Source of the DNA: Williamsia sp. 1138
Lineage (GTDB): Bacteria; Actinomycetota; Actinomycetes; Mycobacteriales; Mycobacteriaceae
Direction: 5' to 3'
DNA: 64,000 nucleotides
NCBI RefSeq assembly: GCF_002095435.2
Contig: NZ_MJEJ02000044.1
Coordinates: 62,001-126,000, forward strand
Shown: one piece after another, positions 42,863 to 54,045 of the stretch
Position numbering within the stretch: the first letter of the stretch is position 1
Layout: every line of letters begins with the position of its first letter
Position numbers and translations under genes: made by a program
The notes under the pieces: generated by a model
What the model saw: only the letters and a program-made list of their open reading frames with translations
The model's database searches: none
Told to the model about the DNA's origin: nothing

Positions 42863-44233
42863 TCAGGTCAGGTATCGGTACGCGGGTGATCCCGGTTCGA
42901 GCCGCTCGCAGATCAACCGTGAACTGTTCATCCGGTCCAGGAGCGGACTCAGTCCACCGGGTGCACCGAGTTCGACGCCGACGAGGGCGGCGCCGGTCTC
43001 GCGGTTGTTGCGCTTGACGTACTCGAACAAGGTGATGTCATCGTCGGGACCCAGCACCTCGTTGAGGAACCCCCGCAACGCGCCGGGCTCCTGGGGGAAG
43101 TCCACCAGGAAGTAGTGCTTGAGCCCACGATGGACCAGCGACCGTTCGATGACCTCTCCGTAACGGGACACGTCGTTGTTCCCACCTGACAGCAGGCACA
43201 CGACCGTCCACCCCGGTTCGATGGGCAGATCCTCGAGGGCGGTCACAGCGAGCGCTCCCGCGGGTTCGGCGATGATGCCCTCGTTCTGATACAGCTCGAG
43301 CATCGCCGAACAGATCGCGCCCTCATCGACGTGAGTGATGTGTACGGAGCCGGCAGGCAGCTTCTCGTGGCCACGATGGACAGTGGCCGACGGCGGTAGG
43401 TCCGGATGCGCAGCGACCGTGGCACCGGCCTGCGACATCACCTGATGCCCGAGTCCGCCGATCCGTTTGACCGCGGCTCCGTCGACGAAGGGATCGATGC
43501 CGCTCAGGGTGACCGGTCCCCCGTCGACCAGCGCTGCAGACAACGACACCGCGCCGGTCGGCTCCACACCGACGATACGAACCTGATCGCTCAGCGAACG
43601 GAGGTAGGTGGTCATGCCTGCGATCGCGCCGCCACCGCCCACCGGGACGATGACCAGATCCGGCAGCTGACCCAGTTGCTCCACGATCTCTTTCGAGATC
43701 GTTCCCTGGCCTGCGGCGGTGCGGGTGTCGTCAAAGGCATGGATCCACGTCGCACCGGTCTCGAGGACGTCGGCCTGCGCGGCCGCCGCCGCCGCGTCGT
43801 AGGTGTCTCCCACCGAGATCAACTCGACGAACTCTCCGCCATGCCAACGGATCCGGTCACGCTTTTGCTTCGGAGTGCTGGTGGGCACGTAGATCCGGCT
43901 TGTGATCTTCATGGTGCGGGCCGCGTAAGCCACACCCTGAGCGTGATTCCCGGCGCTCGCGGCCACCACCCCGGCCGCCCGTTCGGCGTCGGTCAGCATG
44001 GACATCACGTTGTAGGCGCCGCGGATCTTGTACGACCGCACCGACTGCAGATCCTCGCGCTTGAGATACACCTGAGCACCCGTCGCCGCGGACAGACGCT
44101 CCGAGATCTGGAGCGGAGTCGCGACCACCACACCGCCAATCCGCTTGGCCGCCGCGTCGATGGCGGCGGCGTCCAAAGCAGCGCTCACGTGCGATGTGGT
44201 GGTGGCGGAGTCGACCGGCTGTCCTGTAGTCAC
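42863..44233 (-). CDS. ilvA: Threonine ammonia-lyase (biosynthetic)
   Basis: PLP enzyme deaminating threonine to 2-oxobutyrate, first step of isoleucine synthesis. The 456-aa protein has the cofactor lysine in SYKIRGAYN, SAGNHAQGVAYAAR, the phosphate-binding PVGGGGAIAGM, and LLSGGNNDVSRY. A C-terminal ACT-like domain (about 360-456, HYFLVDFPQEPGALRGFLNEVL) suggests feedback control by isoleucine. GTG start. Same neighbour as in M. tuberculosis (nitroreductase, Rv1558). Confidence 0.93.
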   Translation of the reverse strand: MTTGQPVDSATTTSHVSAALDAAAIDAAAKRIGGVVVATPLQISERLSAATGAQVYLKREDLQSVRSYKIRGAYNVMSMLTDAERAAGVVAASAGNHAQGVAYAARTMKITSRIYVPTSTPKQKRDRIRWHGGEFVELISVGDTYDAAAAAAQADVLETGATWIHAFDDTRTAAGQGTISKEIVEQLGQLPDLVIVPVGGGGAIAGMTTYLRSLSDQVRIVGVEPTGAVSLSAALVDGGPVTLSGIDPFVDGAAVKRIGGLGHQVMSQAGATVAAHPDLPPSATVHRGHEKLPAGSVHITHVDEGAICSAMLELYQNEGIIAEPAGALAVTALEDLPIEPGWTVVCLLSGGNNDVSRYGEVIERSLVHRGLKHYFLVDFPQEPGALRGFLNEVLGPDDDITLFEYVKRNNRETGAALVGVELGAPGGLSPLLDRMNSSRLICERLEPGSPAYRYLT

Positions 44234-44300
44234 GCCATCAATCGTCTCAGACGACGGTCGAGCTCCGCCCCCGGCTACGTCTCACCTCACCCAACAGAAA

Positions 44301-44738
44301 TTACTTCGCGGGTTCGAGAACGAACACCGGAATCTCCCGGTCTGTCTTCTCCTGGTACTCCGCGTACGGCGGGAAGGCCGCAACTGCGCGCTCCCACCAG
44401 ATCGCCTTCTCGTCGCCGGTCACCTCACGAGCGACCATGTCCTGCACAGTCGGGCCGTCCTGCAGTTCGACCTGCGGGTGCGCGACCACGTTGTAGTACC
44501 AGACCGGGTTCTTCGGAGCACCACCGAGCGAGGCGACCACCGCGTACTTTCCGTCGTGCTCGACACGCATCAGCGGGGACTTGCGAAGCTTGCCCGACTT
44601 GTTGCCGACAGTGGTCAGGACCACGACCGGCATGCCGTTGAGCTCCGTGCCCTCCGTGCCGCCTGACTTCTCGTACTTCTCGGCCTGCTCACGCGCCCAA
44701 TCGCTGGTACTCGGCTCGTATTCACCCTGAAGTGGCAT
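44301..44738 (-). CDS. Deazaflavin (F420)-dependent nitroreductase-family protein
   Basis: 145-aa small split-barrel protein of the DUF385/Ddn family, using cofactor F420. Typical blocks: [53 protein letters not shown]. Closest positional match is M. tuberculosis Rv1558 beside ilvA. The physiological substrate is unknown, with quinone or other electrophile reduction proposed for the family. It sits between dnaE and ilvA on the same strand. Confidence 0.88.
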   Translation of the reverse strand: MPLQGEYEPSTSDWAREQAEKYEKSGGTEGTELNGMPVVVLTTVGNKSGKLRKSPLMRVEHDGKYAVVASLGGAPKNPVWYYNVVAHPQVELQDGPTVQDMVAREVTGDEKAIWWERAVAAFPPYAEYQEKTDREIPVFVLEPAK

Positions 44739-44849
44739 CGATCAACCTCCATGTTGTTCTCACACGCTCCCGAGCTCCCCCGGGGCGCGTGAAGCGTCGT
44801 TCTCCGTCAACCACACTCGCGAGCCCAGTATTCCAGGCCGTGGGCGGAA

Positions 44850-47800
44850 TCAACTGGCCATACAGGCCGGTCCGAGCAGCGCTTTCAGGTCGCCCATCAG
44901 CGCCGACGTCGGGTTCACCCGAAGCTGATCGTCGAGTTTCAGGGTGGTCTGTTTGTTGCCGCTGACCAGTCGCACGTGCACGTCGGCTGTCCCCGGATGA
45001 CGCACCAGCACCTGTTTGAGCGCACTGACCCGGTCCGCGGTACACAGCCTGGTCGGCATGATCAGCGAGAGCGGCTTGTCCACACCCACGTGCGAAAGAT
45101 CGGGCACCGCAAGGTCATTGGCGGAGATCATCATGCTGTCGTCGCGCAGGTTCACCCGAGCCTTGACAAGCACGACGGCATCGGAGGCGATGTCCATCCC
45201 GTAGGCCTGATAGGCGCGCGGGAAGAAGTACACCTCGACCCCACCGACCATGTCCTCGATCTGGACCACGGCATAGGACTCTCCCTTTTTGTTCACCCGC
45301 CGGGTGACCGCCGAGATGATCCCGCCGATGACGATCTGGGCGCCGTCCTTGACGTTTCCTTCGAGCAACGAGCTGATCGAGGTGTCGGTCTGCGCAGAGA
45401 TGACGTGCTCGACACCGTTCAGTGGATGCCCGGACACGTAGAGACCCAACATCTCTCGCTCCAGTGCGAGTTTGTGTTTGGTGTCCCACTCTTCTTCCGG
45501 CACCTTGACCGCGAAGGCGTCGTCCGTCACGCCTTCGCCGCCACCGGCATCACCGAAGAGGTCGAACTGACCGACCGCCTCGGCCTTCTTGGTGCCCAGA
45601 ACCGCATCCACGGCATCGGCATGAACGAGGAACAGGCCCTTGCGGGCATGGCCGAGGGAGTCGAATGCCCCCGCCTTGATGAGGGACTCGGTGACCTTCT
45701 TGTTGCAGGCCGTGACACTGATCTTGCCCAGGTAATCGGAGAAACTCGTGAAGTTCGACTTCTCCTCCCGCGCAGCCAGGATCGAGGCCACCACCCCGGT
45801 ACCCACGTTGCGCACCGCCGCCAGACCGAAGCGGATGTCGCCGCCGACCGCGGCGAAGTTCTGCTGCGACTCGTTGACGTCCGGCGGCAGCACAGTGATG
45901 CCCAGACGACGGCAGTCGGCCAGGTAGATCGCGGCCTTGTCCTTGTCGTCGGCCACGGAGGTGAGTAGCCCGGCCATGTACTCGGCCGGATAGTTTGCCT
46001 TGAGGTAGGCCGTCCAGAACGAGACCAGGCCGTAGCCGGCGGCGTGCGACTTGTTGAAGGCGTAGCCGGCGAACGGAAGAATGGTGTCCCACAGCGCCTT
46101 GATGGCCGCCTCGGAGAAGCCGTTGTCCAGCATGCCCTGACGGAAACCGGCATACGCTTTCTCGAGCTCGGACAGCTTCTTCTTACCCATGGCGCGACGC
46201 AGGAGGTCGGCCTGTCCGAGCGAGTACCCGGCGACCTTCTGGGCGATCTGCATGATCTGCTCTTGATAGACGATCAGGCCGTAGGTATCGGCGAGGATCT
46301 CTTTGAGCGGTTCCTCGAGTTCAGGGTGGATCGGCGACACGGGCTGCCGGTTGTTCTTGCGATCGGCATAGTCGTTGTGGGCGTTCATACCCATCGGGCC
46401 GGGGCGGTACAGCGCGAGGACTGCGACGATGTCCCCGAACCCGGTGGGCTGCATGCGCTTGAGGAGCTCGCGCATCGGGCCACCGTCGAGCTGGAAGACA
46501 CCCAACGTGTCGCCCCTGGCCAGCAGCTCGTACGTCTTGGGATCGTCCAGCGGCAACGAATCCAGATCCAGATCCATGTTGCGGTTGAGTTTGAGGTTGT
46601 CGATCGCATCGCCGATGACCGTGAGGTTGCGAAGCCCCAGGAAGTCCATCTTCAGCAGCCCGATGGCCTCACACGACGGATAATCCCAGCCGGTGATGAT
46701 CGCGCCGTCCTGCGCACGCTTCCAGACCGGAATCGCCTCGGTCAGCGGCTCGGACGACATGATCACGGCGCAGGCGTGCACACCCGCGTTGCGGATCAGG
46801 CCTTCCAGACCCAGCGCGGTGTCATAGATCTTCTTGACGTCCGGGTCGGTCTCGATCAGCTGGCGGACTTCGCTGGCTTCTTTGTACCGCTCGTGCGAGC
46901 TGTCGGTGATGCCGGCGATCGTGATGTCCTTGGCCATGATCGGCGGCGGCAGCGCCTTCGCGATCCGGTCGGCGATCGCGTACCCGGGCTGACCGAACTG
47001 GACGCGGGCCGAGTCCTTGATGGCGGCCTTGGTCTTGATGGTGCCGAAGGTGATGACCTGGGCGACCTTGTCGCTGCCCCAGCGCTCGGTCGCATACCGC
47101 ACCATGTCGCCGCGGCGGCGATCATCGAAGTCGATGTCGATGTCGGGCATCGACACACGCTCGGGGTTGAGGAATCGCTCGAAGAGAAGTCCGTACGGGA
47201 TGGGGTCGATGTTCGTGATGCCCAGAGCCCAGGCCACGAGCGATCCGGCGGCGGAACCACGGCCCGGACCCACCCGGATCCCGACCTCGTTCGCATGCCG
47301 GATCAGGTCGCCGACCACGAGAAAGTAAGCGGGAAAACCCATCTGGATGATGACGTCGAGCTCGTAGTTGGCGCGTTCGAGATATTCCTGCGGCACCTCG
47401 CGACCGGGGAACCGCCGGTTCTTGAGACCTTCCGCGACCTCTTTGCGCAGCCAGGTCTGTTGTGTCTGACCTTCCGGCACCGGGAACACCGGCATCCGGT
47501 CGCGGTGCTCGAACACCTCGGCGTAGCTCTGCACCCGCTCACCGATGAGCAGGGTGTTGTCGCAACCACCCGGGACCTCTTTGTCCCACAGCTCGCGCAT
47601 CTCGGCGGCCGACTTGAGGTAGTAGCCGTCGCCGTCGAACTTGAAGCGGGTCGGGTCGGACAGCGTCTTACCGGTCTGAACACACAGCAACGCCTCGTGG
47701 CTCGCGGCATGGCCCTTGGTGACGTAGTGGCAGTCATTGGTCACCAGAGGCGGGATACCGAGTTTGCGGCCGATCTCCAGCAGCCCGTCCCGGACCCGGC

Positions 47801-48395
47801 TCTCGATCTCGAGGCCGTGTTCCATCAGCTCGAGAAAGAAGTTCTCCTTGCCGAAGATGTCCTGCCACTTGGCCGCGGCCTCGAGGGCCTCCTGGTCGTG
47901 GCCGAGGCGCAGGCGGGTCTGCACTTCGCCGGAGGGACACCCGGTGGTCGCGATGATGCCCTCGGCGTGGGTGGCGATGATCTCCGCGTCCATACGCGAC
48001 CACTTACCGAGCTGACCCTCGATCGAGGCGAGCGAGGACAGTTTGAACAAGTTCTTGAGGCCGGTTGCGTTCTCGGCGACCATCGTCATGTGGGTGTACG
48101 CGCCGCTACCGGAGACGTCATCACCCTTTTGATCCCGGTTACCCCACAACACCCGCTTGGTGTTGAAGCGCGACTCGGGCGCGATGTACGCCTCGATACC
48201 GATGATCGGCTTGATGTCCATCTTGGTGGCGACGTTGTAGAACTCGCTGCCGCCGAACATGTTTCCGTGGTCGGTCATGCCGATCGAAGTCATCTCGAGG
48301 CGCTTGGCCTCGGCAATCATCGGGTTGACCTTGGCCGCCCCGTCGAGCATCGAATACTCGGTGTGGTTGTGCAGATGGACAAACGAATCCGACAC
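44850..48395 (-). CDS. dnaE: DNA polymerase III alpha subunit
   Basis: Replicative polymerase, 1181 aa, full length for the actinobacterial DnaE1 type. The N-terminal PHP domain is intact ([26 protein letters not shown]), consistent with its proofreading role in this group. The catalytic Asp motif is [12 protein letters not shown], and [16 protein letters not shown] and the helix-hairpin-helix region follow. The C-terminal OB fold (about 990-1070) includes [31 protein letters not shown] start (48393-48395) with AGAGG 6 nt upstream; TAGACT on the minus strand near 48470 is a possible -10. Confidence 0.97.
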   Translation of the reverse strand: MSDSFVHLHNHTEYSMLDGAAKVNPMIAEAKRLEMTSIGMTDHGNMFGGSEFYNVATKMDIKPIIGIEAYIAPESRFNTKRVLWGNRDQKGDDVSGSGAYTHMTMVAENATGLKNLFKLSSLASIEGQLGKWSRMDAEIIATHAEGIIATTGCPSGEVQTRLRLGHDQEALEAAAKWQDIFGKENFFLELMEHGLEIESRVRDGLLEIGRKLGIPPLVTNDCHYVTKGHAASHEALLCVQTGKTLSDPTRFKFDGDGYYLKSAAEMRELWDKEVPGGCDNTLLIGERVQSYAEVFEHRDRMPVFPVPEGQTQQTWLRKEVAEGLKNRRFPGREVPQEYLERANYELDVIIQMGFPAYFLVVGDLIRHANEVGIRVGPGRGSAAGSLVAWALGITNIDPIPYGLLFERFLNPERVSMPDIDIDFDDRRRGDMVRYATERWGSDKVAQVITFGTIKTKAAIKDSARVQFGQPGYAIADRIAKALPPPIMAKDITIAGITDSSHERYKEASEVRQLIETDPDVKKIYDTALGLEGLIRNAGVHACAVIMSSEPLTEAIPVWKRAQDGAIITGWDYPSCEAIGLLKMDFLGLRNLTVIGDAIDNLKLNRNMDLDLDSLPLDDPKTYELLARGDTLGVFQLDGGPMRELLKRMQPTGFGDIVAVLALYRPGPMGMNAHNDYADRKNNRQPVSPIHPELEEPLKEILADTYGLIVYQEQIMQIAQKVAGYSLGQADLLRRAMGKKKLSELEKAYAGFRQGMLDNGFSEAAIKALWDTILPFAGYAFNKSHAAGYGLVSFWTAYLKANYPAEYMAGLLTSVADDKDKAAIYLADCRRLGITVLPPDVNESQQNFAAVGGDIRFGLAAVRNVGTGVVASILAAREEKSNFTSFSDYLGKISVTACNKKVTESLIKAGAFDSLGHARKGLFLVHADAVDAVLGTKKAEAVGQFDLFGDAGGGEGVTDDAFAVKVPEEEWDTKHKLALEREMLGLYVSGHPLNGVEHVISAQTDTSISSLLEGNVKDGAQIVIGGIISAVTRRVNKKGESYAVVQIEDMVGGVEVYFFPRAYQAYGMDIASDAVVLVKARVNLRDDSMMISANDLAVPDLSHVGVDKPLSLIMPTRLCTADRVSALKQVLVRHPGTADVHVRLVSGNKQTTLKLDDQLRVNPTSALMGDLKALLGPACMAS

Positions 48396-48601
48396 GCGTC
48401 GCCTCTCATTTCGAACCCACGAACGCCTGCGGTCTACCCGAGATCAACTCCGACGCCGCAAGAACCCTCAGTCTAGGCGGGGCCACCGACGCGGTTCGTC
48501 AGGCGCGGCGCAGCGGTACCGAAGTGGTGACTGTGGGTCTGATGTGACTGGCGATCGAGGCCTGCTCGTCGTCGCCCCAGAACGGTCAGGAGACGAGCGG
48601 C

Positions 48602-49888
48602 TCAGGCGACGAGGAGGATCGCCACCAAGATGGCGATGGCGATGACCACCAACCCGATGAACAGCGCAATCATGACGGCGTTCGAGCCCGACTGGGCATC
48701 CTTCCCGCCGGCTTGACGCGGCGCGACCTGGTGCTGCGGTGAGATCTGGGCCGCATTCTGATGGGGACCGGAATGACGAGAGACCCCCTGCGCGGGACGA
48801 GAAGCTTGGCCGTATTGGGGGCCCTGACCGTAGAGGGAGCTCTGGCCGTACTGGGCACCCTGGCCGTACTGGGAGCTGGGAGCGGGCGTGTTCGGTCTGG
48901 AACCGGCCTGCCCTGCCGGAGGTGTCGAATACCGCGTCGCGCCCTGCTGAACCGATCTCGACGAACTCGACGACCGGTCGGGCGCGCCCTTGTACGACCC
49001 CTGACCGGCGCTCTGCCGGAATGCAGACTGCAAGGCGTCGGTGAACTGCCTGCAATTGGCGAAACGATCATCGGCTTCCTTCGCCATGGCCTTGGCGATC
49101 ACCGAGTCGACGGCCGGCGGGACCGCGGGCACCAGCTCCGACAACTTGGGAACCGGTTTGCTCAGATGCCCGGTGATGACGTCGGCGGTGCTCTCACCCT
49201 TGAACGGCACCCGACCGGCGATGAGATGGAATGTCGTCGCCGCCAACGAATATTGATCGGTCCGTGGATCGACCTGTTGACCTTTGAGTTGTTCGGGTGA
49301 CGCATACGACAACGTCGCCAGTACGGTGCCGACCACCGTCAGCGACTCGGTCTCGTTCGCGGCCTTGGCCACCCCGAAGTCGGTGAGCAGCACGCGCTGT
49401 TCGTCGGCCAGGCTCGGATCGAGGCTTCCATCGACCTCGGAGAGCAGGATGTTGGCGGGCTTGATGTCACGGTGTAGCAGCTGCTTGCGATGTGCGTAGT
49501 CCAGCCCCCGGGCGATCTCCGACGCGATCCGGACAACCCGCTCCGGGGGGAGACCAGTCTGCGCACCGGCCTTCTCCTGTGTCCGGTGCAGTTCCTGGGC
49601 ACAGTCGGTACCAGCGACGTATTGCATCGAGATCCACAGCATGCCGTCGTTACGCCCGCGGTTGTAGATGGTCACGATATTCGGATGGTCGAGCCCGGCG
49701 GCGACCTCGGCCTCACGCAGAAAGCGCTTGCGGAACTGCTCGTTCTCCCCCACCTGCTCGCCCAGCACCTTGATCGCGTCACTGCGTGGCAGTTCCGGGT
49801 GTTTCGCCAGGTAAACAGCGCCCATCCCGCCGCTACCGAGCGCGCGCTCCACCCGATAACCGGCGATCCAGGATCCCGGCTGCAACAT
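48602..49888 (-). CDS. Membrane-anchored Ser/Thr protein kinase with Tyr-Gly-Gln-rich linker
   Basis: 428-aa Hanks-type kinase. Residues about 10-270 are the kinase domain: GSGGMGAVYLA (P-loop), DAIKVL (ATP lysine), HRDIKPANILL (catalytic loop), DFGVAKA and an activation loop with several Thr (TESLTVVGT), then SPEQLKG. A low-complexity linker (about 290-395) has repeated YGQ units (SQYGQGAQYGQSSLYGQGPQ). A single C-terminal membrane helix ends the protein two residues after LLVA, so there is no extracellular sensor domain. Targets unknown; several actinobacterial kinases phosphorylate Wag31, but no link is shown here. Confidence 0.93.
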   Translation of the reverse strand: MLQPGSWIAGYRVERALGSGGMGAVYLAKHPELPRSDAIKVLGEQVGENEQFRKRFLREAEVAAGLDHPNIVTIYNRGRNDGMLWISMQYVAGTDCAQELHRTQEKAGAQTGLPPERVVRIASEIARGLDYAHRKQLLHRDIKPANILLSEVDGSLDPSLADEQRVLLTDFGVAKAANETESLTVVGTVLATLSYASPEQLKGQQVDPRTDQYSLAATTFHLIAGRVPFKGESTADVITGHLSKPVPKLSELVPAVPPAVDSVIAKAMAKEADDRFANCRQFTDALQSAFRQSAGQGSYKGAPDRSSSSSRSVQQGATRYSTPPAGQAGSRPNTPAPSSQYGQGAQYGQSSLYGQGPQYGQASRPAQGVSRHSGPHQNAAQISPQHQVAPRQAGGKDAQSGSNAVMIALFIGLVVIAIAILVAILLVA

Positions 49889-49987
49889 GATCTCCCCTAT
49901 CGGCCCGCGGGCATCGTGCTCGAGTCGCGCCCCGCATGGTCTGTGCCCATCCGTCTCGTCGATTTCTAGGGGACACCCTATAACGAC

Positions 49988-50671
49988 CTACGCTGCGGGA
50001 ATGGGCCCATCGTCAGGGGTCGGTGCGACAACGGTGGTCATCGCCGGCAGCAACGGGACCACGGAGAAGAGCCCGGCGGAGGCGTCTGCAGGTAGCGCCT
50101 GCACAGCCCGCACCTGGGACATCTCGGCCAGCGTCCGCAGCCGATCGAGTGGCGCCCGCACCACGACGCCGACCACACACGCACAGCCGGCGCGAAGCCG
50201 CCCGGCGGCGACCTCCCCGACCGTACGGGCGCGCTCGGTGCCGGTGGACCGCGCGAGCACCGATTCGGCGGCGACCTGGGACGAGGCGATGAAGGACGAT
50301 TCGGTGTTGCCACTGGGTACCGCCACGGTGGGCGTCTGCACACGGTCGATCGGCACGTTGAAGATGCTCTGCGACATCATCGAGGGGGCGGCCTTCTGCA
50401 TCGGTGTGTGCTGGGTCAGAGACCAGACGTCCACGGTCTGCATGGGGACCACCAACGAGACCAGCGCCCACCGCGCATCGCCTGAGCCGTTCAGCGAGGC
50501 CTCGGCGCGGGCAAGGTACGCCGACACCTCCTCGCCGTTGTCAGGACCGAGTACATCGCCCGCGATCACCGGAGCAGGTACCGGATTGAGCCGGCCGACA
50601 ACGTAGAGACCTGCGACCAGCAAACCCACGACGACTACCGCGGCAGATGCGATCCGGGTGGCTGAGTTCAC
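49988..50671 (-). CDS. Membrane-anchored protein of unknown function
   Basis: 227-aa protein with one N-terminal helix (ASAAVVVVGLLVAGLYVVG) and a predicted extracytoplasmic domain. It contains repeated short Val/Ala strands and a Cys pair GCACVVG; no family is recognised. GTG 50669-50671 was chosen because it lies 6 nt after the rluD-type stop and gives a normal signal anchor; the longer in-frame start lies in the upstream gene. It stands between an RNA pseudouridine synthase and a protein kinase. Confidence 0.65.
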   Translation of the reverse strand: MNSATRIASAAVVVVGLLVAGLYVVGRLNPVPAPVIAGDVLGPDNGEEVSAYLARAEASLNGSGDARWALVSLVVPMQTVDVWSLTQHTPMQKAAPSMMSQSIFNVPIDRVQTPTVAVPSGNTESSFIASSQVAAESVLARSTGTERARTVGEVAAGRLRAGCACVVGVVVRAPLDRLRTLAEMSQVRAVQALPADASAGLFSVVPLLPAMTTVVAPTPDDGPIPAA

Positions 50672-50676
50672 CGAGG

Positions 50677-51603
50677 CTAACCGGCCCGCAATTCGTCCAG
50701 CGCGTGCTGGAGATCGGCGGGGTACGGACTGGTGAACTCCACCAGTCGACCATCGGACGGATGAGCGAACGACAGCGCGCGGGCGTGCAGCCATTGGCGC
50801 TCCAGCCCCAACCGCTTGGAGAGCACCGGATCGGCACCGTAGGTCAGGTCACCGCAGCACGGGTGATGCAGGGCAGAGAAATGCACCCGGATCTGATGGG
50901 TCCGGCCGGTCTCGAGATGGACGTCGAGCAGGCTCGCGGAACGGAACATCTCGACCGTGTCGTAATGGGTGATGCTCGGCTTTCCCGTGGCGGAAACCGT
51001 GAACTTCCAGTCGTTGCCGCGGCTGCGGCCGATGGGTGCATCGATGGTCCCACTCGGAGGATCGGGATGCCCCTGCACGATCGCGTGGTACCGCTTGTCG
51101 ACGGTCCGCTGCTTGAAGGCCCGCTTGAGCAAGGTGTAGGCCCGCTCGGAGACCGCCACGACCATGACCCCGGAAGTCCCCACATCGAGGCGATGCACGA
51201 TGCCCTGTCGCTCCTGGGAACCCGACGTCGAGATCCGGAAACCCGCGGCGACGAGCCCGCCGATCACGGTCGGTCCCGTCCAGCCCACCGACGCGTGGGC
51301 GGCCACCCCGACCGGTTTGTCCACGACCACGATGTCGTCATCGGAGTAGATGATCTCCATGCCCTCGACCGGCTGGGCCTCGATGGTGAGGACTCGGGCG
51401 GGTGCGGGCAACAGGACATCGAGCCACTGACCGCCGACCAGCTTGTGCGACTTACCGACCGCGACACCGTCGACGCTGATGTCCCCGTCGTCGGCCAGCG
51501 TGGCCGCCACATTTCGGGAGAGACCGAGCAGTCGTGCCACCCCGGCATCGAGACGCATGCCCTCGAGCCCCTCGGGGATCGGCATGGATCGTGCTTCGCG
51601 CAT
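50677..51603 (-). CDS. RluD-family 23S rRNA pseudouridine synthase
   Basis: 308-aa enzyme converting uridines to pseudouridine in large-subunit rRNA. An N-terminal S4 RNA-binding domain (about 15-70) precedes the catalytic domain with [11 protein letters not shown] and the catalytic Asp in HRLDVGTSG, then [11 protein letters not shown]. The ATG (51601-51603) overlaps the lspA TGA as TGATG with AGGA 6 nt upstream. Coupled to lspA, as is common in bacteria. Confidence 0.93.
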   Translation of the reverse strand: MREARSMPIPEGLEGMRLDAGVARLLGLSRNVAATLADDGDISVDGVAVGKSHKLVGGQWLDVLLPAPARVLTIEAQPVEGMEIIYSDDDIVVVDKPVGVAAHASVGWTGPTVIGGLVAAGFRISTSGSQERQGIVHRLDVGTSGVMVVAVSERAYTLLKRAFKQRTVDKRYHAIVQGHPDPPSGTIDAPIGRSRGNDWKFTVSATGKPSITHYDTVEMFRSASLLDVHLETGRTHQIRVHFSALHHPCCGDLTYGADPVLSKRLGLERQWLHARALSFAHPSDGRLVEFTSPYPADLQHALDELRAG

Positions 51604-52268
51604 CAATGTTCCTGTCGCTTGCCATCGTCCGAGGCCTCGGACCGTTCGTTCGCCGACGAAGTCGACGAAGTTTTCGACTCCTGAATCCCGGGCTCGTTCG
51701 CCTCCGACTCCGGTGGCGCATTCTTACCGGTGCGGGTGCCGTCGAACTCGAATCCGAACAGCGTCAGACCGACCAGCAGCACCGCACCGCACACGACCGC
51801 CGAGTCGGCGATGTTGAACACCGGCCACCATCCGACGGACATGAAGTCCACCACGTGCCCGCGCAGCGGACCGGGCGCGCGAAAGATCCGGTCGATCAGG
51901 TTCCCCAGCGCACCGCCGAGCACCAATCCGAGGCCCAGCGCCCACCAGACCGAGCCGAGTCGTTTGCTGTACCGGATGATGCCCACCACCACCGCGAGGG
52001 CGACGATCGTCAGGATCCAGGTGTAGCCGGTGGCCATCGAGAAGGCGGCGCCGCTGTTGCGGACGAGTCTGAAGGTGACGGTGTCGCCGATGATCTCGAC
52101 CGGGTCGCCGGGTTCGATGAGAGCGACGGCGAGAATCTTGGTGATGAGGTCGGCGGTCAACACGACCGCGGCGACGATGAGCAATACCAGCCACATTCTC
52201 GGCCGGGTTCGGACACCGGTCGGGTCGACGGAATCGTCCGCGGCGGCTGGGGTGGGGTCGGTCGTCAC
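51603..52268 (-). CDS. lspA: Lipoprotein signal peptidase II
   Basis: Aspartic membrane peptidase removing signal peptides from prolipoproteins, several of which are encoded in this window. The 221-aa protein has four helices and the conserved blocks [22 protein letters not shown] and FNIADSAV, which hold the two catalytic Asp residues. A cytoplasmic Ser/Glu-rich tail of about 50 residues follows the last helix. GTG 52266-52268 is the likely start; the frame is open further upstream across the divergent promoter. Confidence 0.93.
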   Translation of the reverse strand: MTTDPTPAAADDSVDPTGVRTRPRMWLVLLIVAAVVLTADLITKILAVALIEPGDPVEIIGDTVTFRLVRNSGAAFSMATGYTWILTIVALAVVVGIIRYSKRLGSVWWALGLGLVLGGALGNLIDRIFRAPGPLRGHVVDFMSVGWWPVFNIADSAVVCGAVLLVGLTLFGFEFDGTRTGKNAPPESEANEPGIQESKTSSTSSANERSEASDDGKRQEH

Positions 52269-52307
52269 CTGTCCATCATCCACGATCGGCTCGATACGCT
52301 GGCTGCC

Positions 52308-53294
52308 GTGTCCTCTCCAGCTCCTGCGCGCATCCCCCATCGCCTCCGGATCTCTCGTCTTCTCTCCCCACCCGTCGTGGTCGCCGCGGTGTCCCTGCTG
52401 ACCCTCGGCCTGGCGGGTTGCGGCTCGGACGACGATCAGCCGCCCCCACCGGCACCGACCGGTTGCGCCACCGACTCGACGGCCGGGCAGAGCGCGGCGG
52501 CGCTCCTACCGGTTCCTCCGGCCAAGGTCACCGTCCTCGATCCCGGCCTCGAGCCACGGTCCGTGCCGTCGAGCGGGTTCGACCGCGCAAACGCGCAGTC
52601 CGCGCAGCTGGTGACCACATCCACGTCCTCGTCACCCACCACCGACCGAGGTCCGGCGACAACGGCGACCACCGTGGATCTGCCCTTGACCGCACGGGTG
52701 AACTGCTCTGACGCCACCGATATCGATCTGCGAATCGGGGCTGCCGGGTCACCCGACACCGCCCTCAACCAAGCCCTCAAGGCCCAGGAGGGGTCACGGG
52801 CCGGCATGAGCATCGGGCCCGGCGTCGTCCCGATCTCCCTGCGGATCCTCCCGGGCAAAGACGCCGACGACACCGCAAGGCAAGCCGTGGAGGAGTCGTT
52901 GTTCGCCACCTTCCAGCGGTCGGTGACACTCCCCACAGAACCCGTGGGCGTCGGCGCGCGCTGGGAGGCGGTCCGCACGGTCAACGCCGGCGCAACCGTC
53001 CGGCAGACGATCACGGCAACCCTCACCAAACGGGAGGGTGACGTGCTGACCGTCGATTACAGCGTCGATGAGTCGCCCGTCGACTCCACGTTCCGTCTCC
53101 CCGACGGGGGTGTGCTCACCATCGAGAGCTACTCGATGACGGGTACCGGAACCGTGGTCGTCGACCTGGCCCGCGGCGTTCCTGTGTCCGGGCAGTCGAA
53201 GATCTCGGGCGGGCGCACACTGATCGGGGCCGATGCGAGCCAGCCGTTCAGTCAGCTGCTCGGGTTCGAATCGACCTGGTCGCCAGGACAGTGA
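52308..53294 (+). CDS. Putative secreted lipoprotein of unknown function
   Basis: 328-aa protein with a signal peptide and lipobox LGLAGC (Cys at about 40), then a Pro/Asp-rich start and a Ser/Thr-rich segment. The domain (about 110-328) is rich in beta strands ([48 protein letters not shown]). No family recognised. GTG 52308 has TACGCT (52295-52300) 7 nt before it and no Shine-Dalgarno, suggesting a leaderless mRNA. Divergent from lspA, whose product would process it. Confidence 0.8.
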   Translation: MSSPAPARIPHRLRISRLLSPPVVVAAVSLLTLGLAGCGSDDDQPPPPAPTGCATDSTAGQSAAALLPVPPAKVTVLDPGLEPRSVPSSGFDRANAQSAQLVTTSTSSSPTTDRGPATTATTVDLPLTARVNCSDATDIDLRIGAAGSPDTALNQALKAQEGSRAGMSIGPGVVPISLRILPGKDADDTARQAVEESLFATFQRSVTLPTEPVGVGARWEAVRTVNAGATVRQTITATLTKREGDVLTVDYSVDESPVDSTFRLPDGGVLTIESYSMTGTGTVVVDLARGVPVSGQSKISGGRTLIGADASQPFSQLLGFESTWSPGQ

Positions 53295-53295
53295 T

Positions 53296-53372
53296 TTCTC
53301 GCCCGGGACACAGACAAGCGGCGGCCCCGCGATCAGATCGCGGGGCCGCCGTTGTAGATCCTCGGGCGAGAA
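53296..53372. terminator. Two-tier hairpin terminator between convergent lipoprotein genes
   Basis: Inner stem GGCGGCCCCGCGATC (53320-53334) pairs exactly with GATCGCGGGGCCGCC (53336-53350). An outer stem TTCTCGCCCG (53296-53305) pairs exactly with CGGGCGAGAA (53363-53372). The structure begins 2 nt after one stop codon and ends 1 nt before the other. Very likely terminates both transcripts. Confidence 0.88.
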
Positions 53373-53373
53373 G

Positions 53374-53898
53374 CTAGCTACTCGCGGGGCACATCGGGCT
53401 CTTGACGTTGGCGCCGCTCAGGAGCAAGCACACGGTCGTCGATGAGAGCTTCCACGTGCCGTTGTCGAAGACGATGAGCGCTTCGACCTGCTGCTGCGGA
53501 GCGTCCGGCAACTGGACCTTGACGTTGGCCTTGGCCTGGTTCGTCCCGGCCGGACGCACCGGTGCGACGATTTCGTAGGTCAGGTCTGGGTTCGCTTCGC
53601 GACCTGCGACGAGCTTGTCGAAGAGCGCCGGATCCTTCTCAGAACCCTCGACGAGTTCGGTCTTCTCCGTCGCCGGGACGTTCGGATCGAGAGCCTTCTC
53701 CAACATCTGGTTGAGAGCGGCAGCCGTCGGCGGCTTCTTGGCGTTGGTCAGGTCACCACCGCCGGTGCTCGTCTCCGAGGACGCGGTCGTGCTGGTCGTT
53801 GTGGTCGGGTCGTCGCTACCGCCGTCGTCGGAACAGGCAGCGATGGACAGAAAGGCGCACACGGCAACGCCGGCGGTCACGAACTTGCGAAACTTCAA
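53374..53898 (-). CDS. MTB12-like lipoprotein antigen
   Basis: 174-aa lipoprotein. Signal peptide and lipobox LSIAAC (Cys about 22), a Thr/Ser-rich linker (about 30-50), then a domain resembling the low-molecular-weight antigen MTB12: LNQMLEKALDPNVPATEKTELVEGSEKDP and VKVQLPDAPQQQVEALIVFDNGTWKLS. Function unknown; secreted or surface-bound. Convergent with the preceding lipoprotein, sharing a two-tier hairpin. Confidence 0.82.
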   Translation of the reverse strand: MKFRKFVTAGVAVCAFLSIAACSDDGGSDDPTTTTSTTASSETSTGGGDLTNAKKPPTAAALNQMLEKALDPNVPATEKTELVEGSEKDPALFDKLVAGREANPDLTYEIVAPVRPAGTNQAKANVKVQLPDAPQQQVEALIVFDNGTWKLSSTTVCLLLSGANVKSPMCPASS

Positions 53899-54045
53899 AA
53901 TCCGTCCTTCTCATTGACACCTCAACACCTCGAAAGTGTGCAGGTGAGATCTGGTCGTCAGGCCGCTGGGGCCATTGGTCCTGCACCACTATGCCAAAAA
54001 CATATGGATTTGACGCGTGCCCACCGTCGGCAGAAGCTATCGAGC

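Noticed and set aside
46044-48476. 810-codon plus-strand open frame opposite dnaE
   Set aside because: Fully antisense to the replicative polymerase gene, with no recognisable domain and a noise-like composition.
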